A stretch of 64,000 bases of DNA. Source: Lactococcus ileimucosae. GTDB taxonomy: Bacteria; Bacillota; Bacilli; Lactobacillales; Streptococcaceae. Under the pieces are notes generated by a model. The model was not told where the DNA came from and searched no databases. It was given only the letters and a program-made list of their open reading frames with translations. Below, in pieces: positions 37,717 through 46,058 of the stretch. The DNA is taken from assembly GCF_943193185.1 (NCBI RefSeq), contig NZ_CALPDE010000001.1, positions 124,001 through 188,000 of the forward strand, read 5' to 3'. How positions within the stretch are numbered: position 1 is the first letter of the stretch; each line of letters starts with the position of its first letter. The position numbers and the translations under genes are program-made.

Positions 37717-37751
37717 AAAAATCCCTCCTAATTTTTAGTATTAACTTAGTT

Positions 37752-37760
37752 ATTATACCA
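37752..37760 (-). promoter_or_regulatory. Extended -10 of rnc promoter
   Basis: TGGTATAAT on the minus strand, 36 nt before the rnc ATG. Confidence 0.55.
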
Positions 37761-37820
37761 AAATTTTGTTTATTTTTGGTATTAGCCACAAAGGAAAAGA
37801 GAGCTTAATCCAATAAGCTC

Positions 37821-38210
37821 TCATACACTGTCCATACGGGCTAAAACAAAAGACAATACAAAGCAAAGTCCTAAAGGTAAAGTCACCACCATAACATGCA
37901 AGTCCACAAGTGAAACCAAAATATAAAAACTACCAATGATCAACTGATAAAACTGCCATATACCGCCAGTTGGACGGTCCATACGGATAAAAGCAATCCA
38001 ATTTACAATCATAATGGACATGACAATAACAAGAAGTAAAGCAAAGAGTTTCAGCAAGAAAATCCCACTATGCCCCGCAATAGACAGGGTCACTTCTAAG
38101 TCTTTGACCTCCCAATTAACTATGAATCGAATAAAGGCAAACATCATCAATACAGCAATAAGGGTCGTAAAAACACTCCCAATTAAGGCACAAATTTTCG
38201 CTCGTTTCAT
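37821..38210 (-). CDS. Hypothetical membrane protein, 129 aa
   Basis: Four predicted membrane helices (about 8-30, 45-68, 80-100, 104-124) with short charged loops (WEVKDLE, RMDRPTGG). I do not recognise a family. It lies 104 nt upstream of rnc on the same strand and downstream of the pta hairpin repeats; the rnc promoter lies between. The SD (AGAAAAG) is moderate. The coding bias looks real. Confidence 0.65.
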   Translation of the reverse strand: MKRAKICALIGSVFTTLIAVLMMFAFIRFIVNWEVKDLEVTLSIAGHSGIFLLKLFALLLVIVMSIMIVNWIAFIRMDRPTGGIWQFYQLIIGSFYILVSLVDLHVMVVTLPLGLCFVLSFVLARMDSV

Positions 38211-38311
38211 CTTTTCTCCGTTGTTCTGATGACTGTATTTTATAACTATAAGCTTAAATTAATACTAAAGCAGTAACTTATATTTTAAATAAGAGCACAC
38301 ATCTTATGCGC

Positions 38312-38467
38312 CATTCTTGCTAAAAAGAATGCAAAGCGAGGTACCACTCGCTGCGCGCCTTGCGTATTATCATTCTATTTTGCTAAAGCAAAAAGAATGT
38401 AAAGCGGAACACCACTCGCTGCCCTCCTTGCGTATTATCATTCTATTTTGCTAAAGCAAAAAGAATG
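38312..38467. repeat. Array of hairpin repeats with 68-bp period
   Basis: A palindromic unit CATTCTaTTTTGCT-AA-AGCAAAAaGAATG occurs at 38371-38399 and 38439-38467, with a shorter version at 38312-38331. The 39-nt segments between them (38332-38370 and 38400-38438) are also similar and share ACCACTCGCTG and CCTTGCGTATTAT. The period between full copies is 68 nt. The array lies between the pta stop and the next gene and may act as terminator or RNA stabiliser. Confidence 0.85.
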
Positions 38468-38517
38468 ATAATAAAAAACCACAACAAGGTCATGATTTTT
38501 TTTAGAAAACTTCTGTG

Positions 38518-39498
38518 TTATTTGAGGGCTTGCGCTGCTGTAATAATGGCAAGTTTATAGACATCTTCTTCGTTACTTCCACGAGAAAGGTCAGAGATAG
38601 GTGCATTCAAACCTTGTAAGATTGGGCCAATCGCTTCAAAGTTCCCCAAGCGTTGCGCAATCTTATAACCGATATTTCCAGATTGGATATCCGGGAAGAT
38701 AAAGACATTTGAATGTCCAGCAACTGAACTTTCTGGTGCTTTTTGTCGTGCTACAGCAGGAGAGAAAGCCGCATCAAACTGAAGTTCACCATCAACATCA
38801 ATTTCTGGATGTGCTTCTTTTACCAGAGCAGTTGCCTCAACTACTTTCGTCACATCGTCTGACTTCCCTGAACCTTTTGTTGAGAACGAAAGCATTGCAA
38901 CTTTTGGCTCAATATTGAAAAGCTTTGCTGTTTCTGCAGAAGCGACAGCAATATCTGCCAAAGTTTTCGCATCTGGATTAATATTAATCGCACAGTCTCC
39001 GAAGATATATTTTTCATTGTCATCGCGACCACGAACCATGATAAAAGCCCCAGATACTGATTTCACCCCTGGTTTCGTCTTGATGATTTGCAAAGCGGGA
39101 CGTACAGTGTCTGCCGTTGAGTGTACTGCTCCCGAAACCATACCGTCTGCGATTCCCATGTGAACAAGCATTGTTCCAAAATAATTTGGGTCTTTCAAAA
39201 TTTCACGTGCCTGCTCCTCAGTCACCTTACCCTTACGACGTTCAATAAAAATCTCCACCATCTTTTCAAAACGACTACAGTTCAGTGGGTCATAGATTTG
39301 GAAACCTTCTGGATTAATTCCACGAGAAATCAACGTTCCTGTTACTTCGGAAATATTTCCAATAAACACGGGCGTAATAAGCTTATCTGCATAGAGACGG
39401 TTAGCAGCGCCGAGGACACGTGCATCAGTTCCCTCTGGAAAGACAATTTGTAGACCTTTGCCAGAAATTTTTTGTTTGAGCGATTCAAAGAGTTCCAT
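38518..39498 (-). CDS. pta: Phosphate acetyltransferase
   Basis: Converts acetyl-CoA and phosphate to acetyl phosphate, the first step of acetate and ATP production in mixed-acid fermentation; cytoplasmic. It has 326 residues, the short single-domain Pta form. Characteristic stretches are IVFPEGTDARVLGAA at 19-33, MLVHMGIADGMVSGAVHST near 112-130 and FIFPDIQSGNIGYKIAQR near 268-285. It is monocistronic. The promoter has TATAAT at 39536-39541 and a cre-like site upstream at 39571-39584. The SD is AAAGGAAG. Confidence 0.97.
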   Translation of the reverse strand: MELFESLKQKISGKGLQIVFPEGTDARVLGAANRLYADKLITPVFIGNISEVTGTLISRGINPEGFQIYDPLNCSRFEKMVEIFIERRKGKVTEEQAREILKDPNYFGTMLVHMGIADGMVSGAVHSTADTVRPALQIIKTKPGVKSVSGAFIMVRGRDDNEKYIFGDCAININPDAKTLADIAVASAETAKLFNIEPKVAMLSFSTKGSGKSDDVTKVVEATALVKEAHPEIDVDGELQFDAAFSPAVARQKAPESSVAGHSNVFIFPDIQSGNIGYKIAQRLGNFEAIGPILQGLNAPISDLSRGSNEEDVYKLAIITAAQALK

Positions 39499-40250
39499 AA
39501 TTCTTCCTTTTACTATTTTTAGAATTTCATTATTGATTATATCACAAAGTCACAAAAAATGCCTACTTATGTAAACGTTTTTTTGGTTCATTATGATGTG
39601 ATTGTAAAAATTCAAAATGAATAAACTTGATGAAACGCCCAAAAATCAAAGAATCATTCAAAGACACACTCTTATCCCATCATTTTTTAAGAAATATTTA
39701 CTCGTCTTTGTCAATGCACTGCTAAGTTTGCCCCCAACCGCGCTCGAGAATCATGTGAGCAGGCAACTTGCTCTCTCGCACAGGGAATATTTCTTTCTTA
39801 CATTCATCACACTTTGAAAAACTATTTCCAAGCAATACTCCCTTTTATTAAAAAATCGAAACACTCTCAACTCCCTTACGCTTATTTTGTGAAAGATAAG
39901 CAACTTAACGCCTTGACAGTTGACTGTGGTGTCGCTAAAATAAAATTTGAAGAGAGCCCTATTTTCTATAATAGAGCTCTCTAAACAATTACACTGCATT
40001 TAAAAACAATAGATGTCGTTAAATTGTATATACAATCCATCATACGCCATATCAGCACCAGCAACCTATTTACCGACAACATCTGTATTTTTTGATAGTA
40101 TTCTTCGTGTAGACATGCGCCATTTCTCGCAGATGTTTAAAAACTCTCTTTAGAATGTCACATCTACTCCCGTTATACACAAAAAGGGAAGTTTTCTTGA
40201 CAAATGACAATGTTTATAAATAGCAATGTAAGTTGCCAATTTTCTGATGA
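39499..40250. other. Gene-poor region with possible gene remnant
   Basis: No intact gene. An open plus-strand frame without start codon or SD runs 39691-39984 and reads like protein near its end (e.g. QLPYAYFVKDKQLNALTVDC, then KIKFEESPIFYNRAL). It ends in a hairpin AGAGAGCCC...GAGCTCTCT (39951-39982). A perfect 12-bp palindrome TTGTATATACAA lies near 40025. This could be a decayed gene. Confidence 0.4.
39536..39584 (-). promoter_or_regulatory. pta promoter with upstream cre-like site
   Basis: Minus-strand -10 TATAAT (39536-39541). The plus-strand sequence TGTAAACGTTTTTT (39571-39584) matches the Gram-positive cre consensus TGWAARCGYTWNCW at 13 of 14 positions. It is centred about 48 nt upstream of the expected start, similar to activating CcpA sites before pta and ackA in Bacillus. 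Confidence 0.55.
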
Positions 40251-40334
40251 CTATTTTGCAAATCCAGTTGTACTCCAACTGTAATATGTTGGGCATCCTG
40301 CTTTAGCAGAATTAAAGAGTTTTGCTTTTTTCAT
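40251..40334 (-). CDS. Short peptide ORF, 27 aa, with strong ribosome binding site
   Basis: ATG at 40334 is preceded by AGAAAGGAG with 5-nt spacing, the best SD in the region. The peptide begins MKKAKLFNSAKAGCPTYY and continues with WS, TT, GFAK to the stop. It has one Cys, one Trp and several Ser/Thr, with a Lys-rich N-terminus. A possible TTGTAT-16-TAAAAT promoter lies near 40400-40430. No modification or transport genes are adjacent. It could be a signalling or antimicrobial peptide precursor, or a leader peptide; the function is unknown. Confidence 0.5.
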   Translation of the reverse strand: MKKAKLFNSAKAGCPTYYSWSTTGFAK

Positions 40335-40772
40335 TTTTTCTCCTTTCTATTTCTACAAAAAGAATAAATGCGCAACTCTAGAAGCCTATTGTGTCATTCA
40401 TTCTTAAATTTTAAGTGATGAAAGTATAAATACAATTCAGTAGCTTCGTCTCTGATTGTGCAATGCCGATAATAGTATTATCATGTTTTAGTTGAAAAGT
40501 TTCAAGTGCAAAAAGTTGCGTATATATGGCTATTTAAACAATCATTCATTATAAAAATAGCCATTTCCAATAAAAATACATTCGATAAGGGAAACTCTTT
40601 CTACATCATTGACAATTTAAGAATAAATTAATACCATAGCACTCTCCTCAAAAAAAAGATACCAAATATCCTGTCGTATTTCATATCTTTTATTCTATAT
40701 CCTTTGATTTACAACTGCACAAAACCCGACTAAAATAAATAGCACCTTAGGTAAAATCCTTTTGTCTCTATA

Positions 40773-41402
40773 TTATTCTTCATGTAAGATACTCGCTATC
40801 TTCGTCGTTAAAATATCTACTCCGACAGTATTTGACACTCCTTCAGGAATAATCACGTCAGCATAACGTTTTGTTGGTTCAATAAACTGGTGATACATTG
40901 GTTTAACAGCTGTCATGTATTGCGTGATTACGGAATCTAAAGTTCTTCCGCGCTCCTCAATATCACGGCGAATACGCCGGATAATACGCACATCATCATC
41001 CGTATCTACAAAGACTTTAATGTCCATCAAATTACGTAATTTTTCATTCTCTAAAACCAAGATTCCCTCTACAATCAGGACATCCACAGGTTCTTGACGA
41101 TAGGTCTTTTCACTTCGTGTGTGCTTGGCATAATCATAGGTCGGAATATCAACGGCACGCCCATTTTGAAGCTCTTTCAACTGAGCAATCAGATAGTCCG
41201 TATCAAAGGCTAAGGGATGATCATAGTTTGTTTTTGTGCGTTCTTCAAATGTCAGCTGTGATTGATCTTTATAGTAACTGTCATGCTCAATCATAGCAAT
41301 GTTTTCATCCTTGAACATAGATAAAATAGCATGGGAGACACTGGTTTTTCCACTTGCCGATCCCCCTGTCACACCGATAATCAATGGTTTTTTCAAAATC
41401 AT
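40773..41402 (-). CDS. udk: Uridine kinase
   Basis: Phosphorylates uridine and cytidine in pyrimidine salvage; cytoplasmic. The P-loop [13 protein letters not shown] is at residues 10-22. The nucleoside-binding EHDSYYKDQ is near 39-47 and [12 protein letters not shown] near 60-71. [14 protein letters not shown] (lid region) is near 144-157. The length of 209 is normal. It is monocistronic and divergent from the Gfo/Idh/MocA oxidoreductase gene. Confidence 0.97.
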   Translation of the reverse strand: MILKKPLIIGVTGGSASGKTSVSHAILSMFKDENIAMIEHDSYYKDQSQLTFEERTKTNYDHPLAFDTDYLIAQLKELQNGRAVDIPTYDYAKHTRSEKTYRQEPVDVLIVEGILVLENEKLRNLMDIKVFVDTDDDVRIIRRIRRDIEERGRTLDSVITQYMTAVKPMYHQFIEPTKRYADVIIPEGVSNTVGVDILTTKIASILHEE

Positions 41403-41728
41403 TTCTCCATACTTTACATATCCACTTTAGCTTTTTTTCAGGGATATTATGTTATTCTACTTCATTTTATCACAAAACCAAAGTTCATTCAGTTTTGAAA
41501 ATCATTCTAACATCCTATTCATTTTTTATCTACGCAACATCACTCTATAGCGTTGTTATTGTAATCCAAGTTCCTAACGAAAAGCAACACTCTTAATAAT
41601 GGCTTTCCCCCTTTTATCCCTTGAAATTAAAAAAGACATTTTTCATATTCAGCATCACAAATTTTACATGAGTTTTACGAAAAAATTTGCTATAATGGTT
41701 TTAGTAAATTTCAGATAGGAAATGGAGT
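41403..41728. other. Divergent promoter region
   Basis: 326 nt between udk and the oxidoreductase gene. An extended -10 TGCTATAAT (41688-41696) serves the plus-strand gene. A GATAAAAT near 41470 is a candidate -10 for udk. No other gene is seen. Confidence 0.5.
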
Positions 41729-42724
41729 ATGATGCTTAAACTTGGAATTATCGGTACAGGGTGGATCAGCAGCTCTTTTGTAGAAGCGGCCCACCTCACA
41801 AAAAAATATAGCCTTGAAGCTGTTTACTCACGTAATCTTGAAAGTGCAGTGTCATTTACTGAAGACTTTGATGACGTTGAACTTTATGATGACTTAGATG
41901 ATTTTTTTAAACATGATTTAGATATTGTCTATATCGCAAGCCCCAATGCTATCCACTTTGAACAGGCCAAAGCAGCAATCTTAGCTGGAAAGAATATTAT
42001 TGTAGAAAAACCAGCTTTTTCAAATCCACGAGAGCTCACTGAAATCATTAGGCTTTCAGATGAAAACAATGTTCTCTTTTTTGAAGCTGCACGAAACATT
42101 CATGAAAAATCCTTTGAGACAATCAACCTGTTCTTGGCGGACAAAAAAATAGTGGGCGCTGATTTTACCTATTCAAAATATTCTTCTAAAATGCCTGCTC
42201 TCTTAGCTGGAAAACTTCCTAATAAATTTAACAGTAAATTTTCTGGTGGTTTGCTTGCTGATTTGGGTGTTTATTTGCTCTATGCAGCTATCTACTGGTT
42301 TGATAAACCGCAATCTGCCTGCTATGATGCCGTAATCTTACCAAGTGGTGTAGATATTTCTGGTATTGGTAGTTTGGACTATGGGGACTTTAAAGTTGCT
42401 ATCAAATGTGCCGGAAATCTAACAAGCTACCTCTCATGTGAGATTTATACAGATCAAGGAACTTTGATTTTGGATGGTGTTCATGCCATTACCTCTGCCA
42501 AATTTATCAAATATGATGGCAGCAAAGAAGTTCTTAAAATTACCCCTCCAAAACACACTCTCTATGATGAGGCGTTTCACTTTGCTGAAATTATCGAAAC
42601 GAAGTCAACACCAGCTGCACATGCGCTTTATAAATCTTTGCATCAACTGGCCCAAGATGTTTCAGAAACAAGTTATATGATGCGTCAAAGTGCTGGAATT
42701 GTCTTTGAAGCAGATAAAAATTAA
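41729..42724 (+). CDS. Gfo/Idh/MocA family oxidoreductase
   Basis: NAD(P)-dependent oxidoreductase of 331 residues, probably acting on a sugar or inositol derivative. The Rossmann motif GIIGTGWISSSF is at about 6-17. VEKPAFSN (near 93-100) is the conserved EKP motif. The C-terminal domain contains GGLLADLGVYLLYAAIYWF (near 171-189), the region with the catalytic residues. The start follows AGGAAATGGAGT; ATG codons at 41729 and 41732 are both possible. It is followed after 26 nt by tRNA-Arg on the same strand. The substrate is unknown. Confidence 0.93.
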   Translation: MMLKLGIIGTGWISSSFVEAAHLTKKYSLEAVYSRNLESAVSFTEDFDDVELYDDLDDFFKHDLDIVYIASPNAIHFEQAKAAILAGKNIIVEKPAFSNPRELTEIIRLSDENNVLFFEAARNIHEKSFETINLFLADKKIVGADFTYSKYSSKMPALLAGKLPNKFNSKFSGGLLADLGVYLLYAAIYWFDKPQSACYDAVILPSGVDISGIGSLDYGDFKVAIKCAGNLTSYLSCEIYTDQGTLILDGVHAITSAKFIKYDGSKEVLKITPPKHTLYDEAFHFAEIIETKSTPAAHALYKSLHQLAQDVSETSYMMRQSAGIVFEADKN

Positions 42725-42750
42725 TCTCTGGCTCCTTGAAGGAGTCTTCT

Positions 42751-42823
42751 GATCCCTTAGTTAAATTGGATATAACCCGGACCTCCTAAGTCTGAATCGC
42801 CAGTTCGAATCTGGCAGGGATCA
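42751..42823 (+). tRNA. tRNA-Arg (anticodon CCU)
   Basis: Acceptor stem GATCCCT with AGGGATC, anticodon stem CGGAC/GTCTG around loop CTCCTAA (anticodon CCT, 42785-42787), T-arm GCCAGTTCGAATCTGGC, discriminator A. CCA is not encoded. It lies 26 nt after the oxidoreductase stop. Confidence 0.93.
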
Positions 42824-42914
42824 TCAAAAGCAAGTGTTTCGAAAAAGCTACCAATAAATCATGAAAATAAAAAATGAGTTCTATAATAAATCCTGTGGGA
42901 TTTGACAAAGAACC

Positions 42915-42950
42915 AAAAAATGGAACCTCGGGAGTTGAGGTTCCATTTTT
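42915..42950. terminator. Terminator between the two tRNA genes
   Basis: AAAAAATGGAACCTC pairs with GAGGTTCCATTTTT around a 7-nt loop. T runs occur on both sides, so it serves both the plus-strand tRNA-Arg and the minus-strand tRNA-Ser. Confidence 0.9.
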
Positions 42951-42990
42951 GTAATTTTTGAATTGTTCTTCTTCAGAAATCCAATATAGA

Positions 42991-43078
42991 AGGAGAATAT
43001 GGGATTCGAACCCATGCGCGGTTTTACCCGCCTATACACTTTCCAAGCGTACCTCTTCAGCCTCTTGAGTAATTCTCC
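42991..43078 (-). tRNA. tRNA-Ser (anticodon GGA)
   Basis: Acceptor stem GGAGAAT with ATTCTCC, a long variable arm typical of type II tRNAs, anticodon loop TTGGAAA (anticodon GGA), T-arm with GGTTCGAATCC. CCA is not encoded. Confidence 0.93.
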
Positions 43079-43661
43079 AAATAGAAGCAAAACACTTCAG
43101 AACATATTATATTATATCATATTATCATTATAAATGTGAAACTAAACTCATCTAATCAGGAAAAACTTTCGGACTGTTCTAGGATAATGATGTGTTTATA
43201 TGTGCATCATGTGCGGCTTGATTTCATGAAAATATTTTGTTATAAAATCTCCCCTTCAATATATTTTTTATTTTACTCCTCGCTCTATCATGCTTCTTGT
43301 AAAACCACATTTTATCCTCATAATTTCGAGGAGTTGAATTCAAGAAAAAACTCTCCCATATTGTCACGGAAGAGTAAGGAGTTTTATGAAAAAATTTTAT
43401 CGGAATATATGTATTGTACTGCTTACTTCTTAAAAATGGCTCAAATCAAAATAAAGTGAAACAAAAATGATTTATTTAGTCCTGAAGTATCGTGTTGAAA
43501 ACAAAAAGATAAAACAGTTTTCAATGCTGATGAAAAGCTCTGCTTATCCAAAATCTATAAAAATAGAACTGTGTGGTTGAAGCTATTCCACTGTTTTGTT
43601 TTCATGATTTAGTATTGATTTTCAGCGGTTTCAGACCCTACAACCTCTTTTCTTAATTCCT
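43079..43661. other. Gene-poor region upstream of tRNA-Ser
   Basis: No gene supported. Inverted repeat TTGAAAAC/GTTTTCAA around 43494-43522. A terminator-like AACAGTGG/CCACacAGTT hairpin at 43562-43596 would follow the small membrane protein gene on the minus strand. Confidence 0.5.
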
Positions 43662-43662
43662 C

Positions 43663-43923
43663 TTACTTCATTTCATTATTTAATTTTCCTGAGCGCTCTT
43701 CTTCATCTTTTCGTTCTTGAGCTTTTTTTGTGCGGTGTAATGCTCTGAGCCTTTGTTTCTTTTTGCCATGATAGATTCCTAAAGCATATATGGGAATAGA
43801 GATAAAGAAGAGAAGAACCATCTCTATAAGTGTCATCCGCTCAGAAAAGAAAAGCAACACAGAAAAAATCACTACAAATGTAAAGACATAATAAGCACGG
43901 TTTTTATTTTTACTCATAGGCAT
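43663..43923 (-). CDS. Small membrane protein, 86 aa, partner of the secreted precursor (immunity candidate)
   Basis: Two hydrophobic helices (about 11-26 and 31-48) are followed by a strongly charged cytoplasmic tail rich in Lys, Arg and Glu (GKKKQRLRALHRTKKAQERK). I do not recognise the family. Its start codon overlaps the stop codon of the 213-residue secreted precursor by one base (TAATG), so the two are translationally coupled. A small membrane protein coupled to an exported membrane-active peptide is the usual arrangement for immunity proteins; this is inference. Confidence 0.75.
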   Translation of the reverse strand: MPMSKNKNRAYYVFTFVVIFSVLLFFSERMTLIEMVLLFFISIPIYALGIYHGKKKQRLRALHRTKKAQERKDEEERSGKLNNEMK

Positions 43924-44564
43924 TATGGAAGTGATACTGTTCGAGACAGAGAGACACGTGGAATGTAGACACCGACACTTACACGGCGAACTCTATTTTG
44001 TACCGCCCATCGAACAGCTCCTACAACACCTCCTGCAATAATAGCAACGACACCTGCCGTATGTGGGGTTGTTGCAAAAATTTTTAATGCAAAGCCAACC
44101 CTTCCACCAGCGTATACTCCTGCTGCCCAAGCATTCATTGACCGAACTCTTGGTCCTAAGTTAATATGTAGCCCTACAAATCCTCGAGCACGCAACGGGC
44201 TTTCTTTTATTTCGTTGGCATCCTCAATCATCAACTTCGCATCTTTTTCTGAAATACCAAGGGCAGTTAAATCCTTAACCGTTGCATTAAACTGAACCTT
44301 ACCCTCTTTATCAAATGAATAAAAATCTGAGAGAGCATCGGCTATTTTTTGATCTTGGTCAGATAAGGTAACATCAGTTTTTGTATCTTCTGTAATATCG
44401 AGGTGTACGGTATCATTGTAAATCTCAAATTTTTCTGGAGCTCGCTCTTGCACTAAATTTACATCATTTGCTTGAACTACACCAACTGCTGAGGGTAAAG
44501 TTGCTGATAACAAAGTCAACCCTGAAACAGTCCCAATGATTACTTTTTTGATTTTTTTGTTCAA
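43923..44564 (-). CDS. Secreted precursor with hydrophobic Gly/Ala-rich C-terminal domain (SdpC-like layout)
   Basis: Exported protein of 213 residues with unknown activity. Signal peptide 1-32 with probable cleavage after VVQA. Residues 33-124 form an acidic pro-region. At 125-128 RAR-G is a possible processing site. The last 86 residues contain two hydrophobic Gly/Ala stretches (AWAAGVYAGGRVGFALKIF and TAGVVAIIAGGVVGAVRW) and an Arg-rich end. The layout parallels the precursor at 56481-57101 and, more loosely, SdpC of Bacillus, whose toxin comes from the C-terminal region. The start is TTG, 6 nt after AAAGGAAG. A TTGTTA-17-TAGATA promoter is at 44667-44695. The downstream small membrane protein is coupled. 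Confidence 0.78.
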   Translation of the reverse strand: MNKKIKKVIIGTVSGLTLLSATLPSAVGVVQANDVNLVQERAPEKFEIYNDTVHLDITEDTKTDVTLSDQDQKIADALSDFYSFDKEGKVQFNATVKDLTALGISEKDAKLMIEDANEIKESPLRARGFVGLHINLGPRVRSMNAWAAGVYAGGRVGFALKIFATTPHTAGVVAIIAGGVVGAVRWAVQNRVRRVSVGVYIPRVSLSRTVSLP

Positions 44565-44666
44565 TAAGTTCTTCCTTTCTCAACTTTGAATTGAACTATT
44601 TTTTTCTAGCTCACTCATTTGCAAATCCCTCTTCTAAATTTTCTGCTCCTTTCACGAAAAGGCTTT

Positions 44667-44695
44667 TATCTATGTTCTTGAGAAAAGCTTAACAA
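44667..44695 (-). promoter_or_regulatory. Promoter of the precursor/membrane protein pair
   Basis: TTGTTA (44690-44695) and TAGATA (44667-44672) with a 17-nt spacer. Between it and the precursor a 12-codon frame beginning MSELEK (44578-44616) follows AGAGGG; it may be a leader peptide or chance. Confidence 0.45.
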
Positions 44696-44787
44696 GCCAA
44701 CCTTAAGCAAAGCTGAATTTAACACAATATTCAGATGATTCTGAAAGCCAAATATGGCATGCTTTCTTTAAAATCTAAAATTATACA

Positions 44788-44812
44788 TAAAAAAACGTCC
44801 GTGAAGACGTTT
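44788..44812 (-). terminator. manA terminator
   Basis: AAACGTC pairs with GACGTTT around a 6-nt loop and is followed by T7 on the minus strand, 10 nt after the manA stop. Confidence 0.85.
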
Positions 44813-44822
44813 CGCTTTTCTA

Positions 44823-45779
44823 TTAGTGAGAGACTGGATTACTTGCAATAATTTCCATATTTCCTGAAAGTTCCCATTTATCAATGCCTGTAGGAAGAAT
44901 AAAGTGGTCTCCCTTCGATAGTGGATAAGTATTGTCTGCCACAATAAGTTCCCCTTGTCCCTCAAGAACTGAAACCAGCATATAGTCTGCTCTTGCTTCA
45001 AAAGCTTGTCTACCATGAATTGACCATTTGTAAACATCAAAGAAATCTGAGTTGACCAAGGTGCTTAAGTCCGCGTTTTCTCCCTTAACAACTTGAATCT
45101 TGTTTTCTGGTGTTTGGTCTCCTGGGATATGTAGCACATCAATAGACTGCTGGATGTGCAACTCACGAAGATTTCCTTGATCATCTTTGCGGTCAAAGTC
45201 ATATACACGGTAAGTTGTATCACTAGATTGTTGCGTTTCCAGGATAACAATGCCCGCACCAATAGCGTGCATCGTTCCCGCGGGTACATAGAAAAAGTCT
45301 CCGGCTTTGACTTTCACTTTGCGAAGTAAGTGATCCCAGTCAGCCGATTGAATCATTTTCTCAAGTTCTTCCCGGGATGTCGCATTATGACCATAAATGA
45401 TTTCAGAATCCTCTTCTGCAGAAATGATATACCAGCATTCGGTTTTTCCGAGCTCTCCCTCATGTTTCATACCATATTCGTCATTCGGATGAACTTGGAC
45501 AGAAAGCCAATCGTTAGCATCCAAAATTTTTGTCAGGAGTGGAAAGACTTTCTCATCAGTATTACCAAAAAGTTCACGATGCTGATCAAATACCTTATCA
45601 AGCTTTTGACCAGAAAATTGACCATTTTTTATGGTTGATACACCATGGGGGTGAGCCGAAATTGCCCAATATTCTCCAATTTTATCAGAAGGTAAATCAT
45701 AGCCAAAAGTTTTAAGATGTTCTCCCCCCCAAAGTTTCTCTTGCAATACAGAATCTAGAAATAAAGGTTCTACTGACAT
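44823..45779 (-). CDS. manA: Mannose-6-phosphate isomerase, class I
   Basis: Zinc enzyme interconverting mannose 6-phosphate and fructose 6-phosphate. Metal-binding motifs of the cupin fold are visible: SVQVHPNDEYGMKHEGELGK (about 94-113, His and Glu ligands) and FYVPAGTMHAIGAG (near 163-176). The length of 318 matches the short Firmicute form. TGAGGAG precedes the ATG. It is a single gene with its own terminator. Confidence 0.97.
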   Translation of the reverse strand: MSVEPLFLDSVLQEKLWGGEHLKTFGYDLPSDKIGEYWAISAHPHGVSTIKNGQFSGQKLDKVFDQHRELFGNTDEKVFPLLTKILDANDWLSVQVHPNDEYGMKHEGELGKTECWYIISAEEDSEIIYGHNATSREELEKMIQSADWDHLLRKVKVKAGDFFYVPAGTMHAIGAGIVILETQQSSDTTYRVYDFDRKDDQGNLRELHIQQSIDVLHIPGDQTPENKIQVVKGENADLSTLVNSDFFDVYKWSIHGRQAFEARADYMLVSVLEGQGELIVADNTYPLSKGDHFILPTGIDKWELSGNMEIIASNPVSH

Positions 45780-46015
45780 TTTTTCTCCTCAATTGTTTAT
45801 TATCACTTCGTTCATTATAGCACATATTTGGAGATTTCCGGTATCTATATCATAGAGATAGATTGTTCTATAACTTTAGATGTACCATTTTTATGTGTCT
45901 CTCCTTCGCTAAAAAGGCTTATTTTCAAGTTAGAGTACTCTTATGAAATAGCGTAAACTAATGGACAGGATAATTTTTAAGTCTTAGGTTCTTTTATTTT
46001 TTTAAATTTTTCTCT

Positions 46016-46055
46016 AAAAAAATAAGCACTCAAAAGAACTTGAGGCTTATTTTTT
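46016..46055 (-). terminator. Terminator of the rimP-nusA-infB-rbfA operon
   Basis: AAAATAAGC-CTCAA pairs with TTGAG-GCTTATTTT (one bulge), with T6 on the minus strand just after the rbfA stop. Confidence 0.85.
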
Positions 46056-46058
46056 GTA

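Noticed and set aside
38312-38467. CRISPR-like look of 29-bp palindromes separated by 39-nt segments
   Set aside because: The intervening segments are similar to one another, only two full copies exist, and no cas gene is nearby; it is a tandem repeat of one larger unit.
39617-39999. Overlapping 66-codon plus and 82-codon minus frames
   Set aside because: Neither has an SD; the alternative start-less plus frame at 39691-39984 looks at least as protein-like, so I list only a possible remnant.
43136-43459. 107-codon plus-strand frame near tRNA-Ser
   Set aside because: GTG start without SD, with composition rich in Cys, Tyr, Phe and Ser typical of AT-rich noncoding DNA.
44578-44616. 12-codon frame MSELEK... 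before the secreted precursor
   Set aside because: It has a moderate SD, but it is too short to separate from chance; mentioned only with the promoter.
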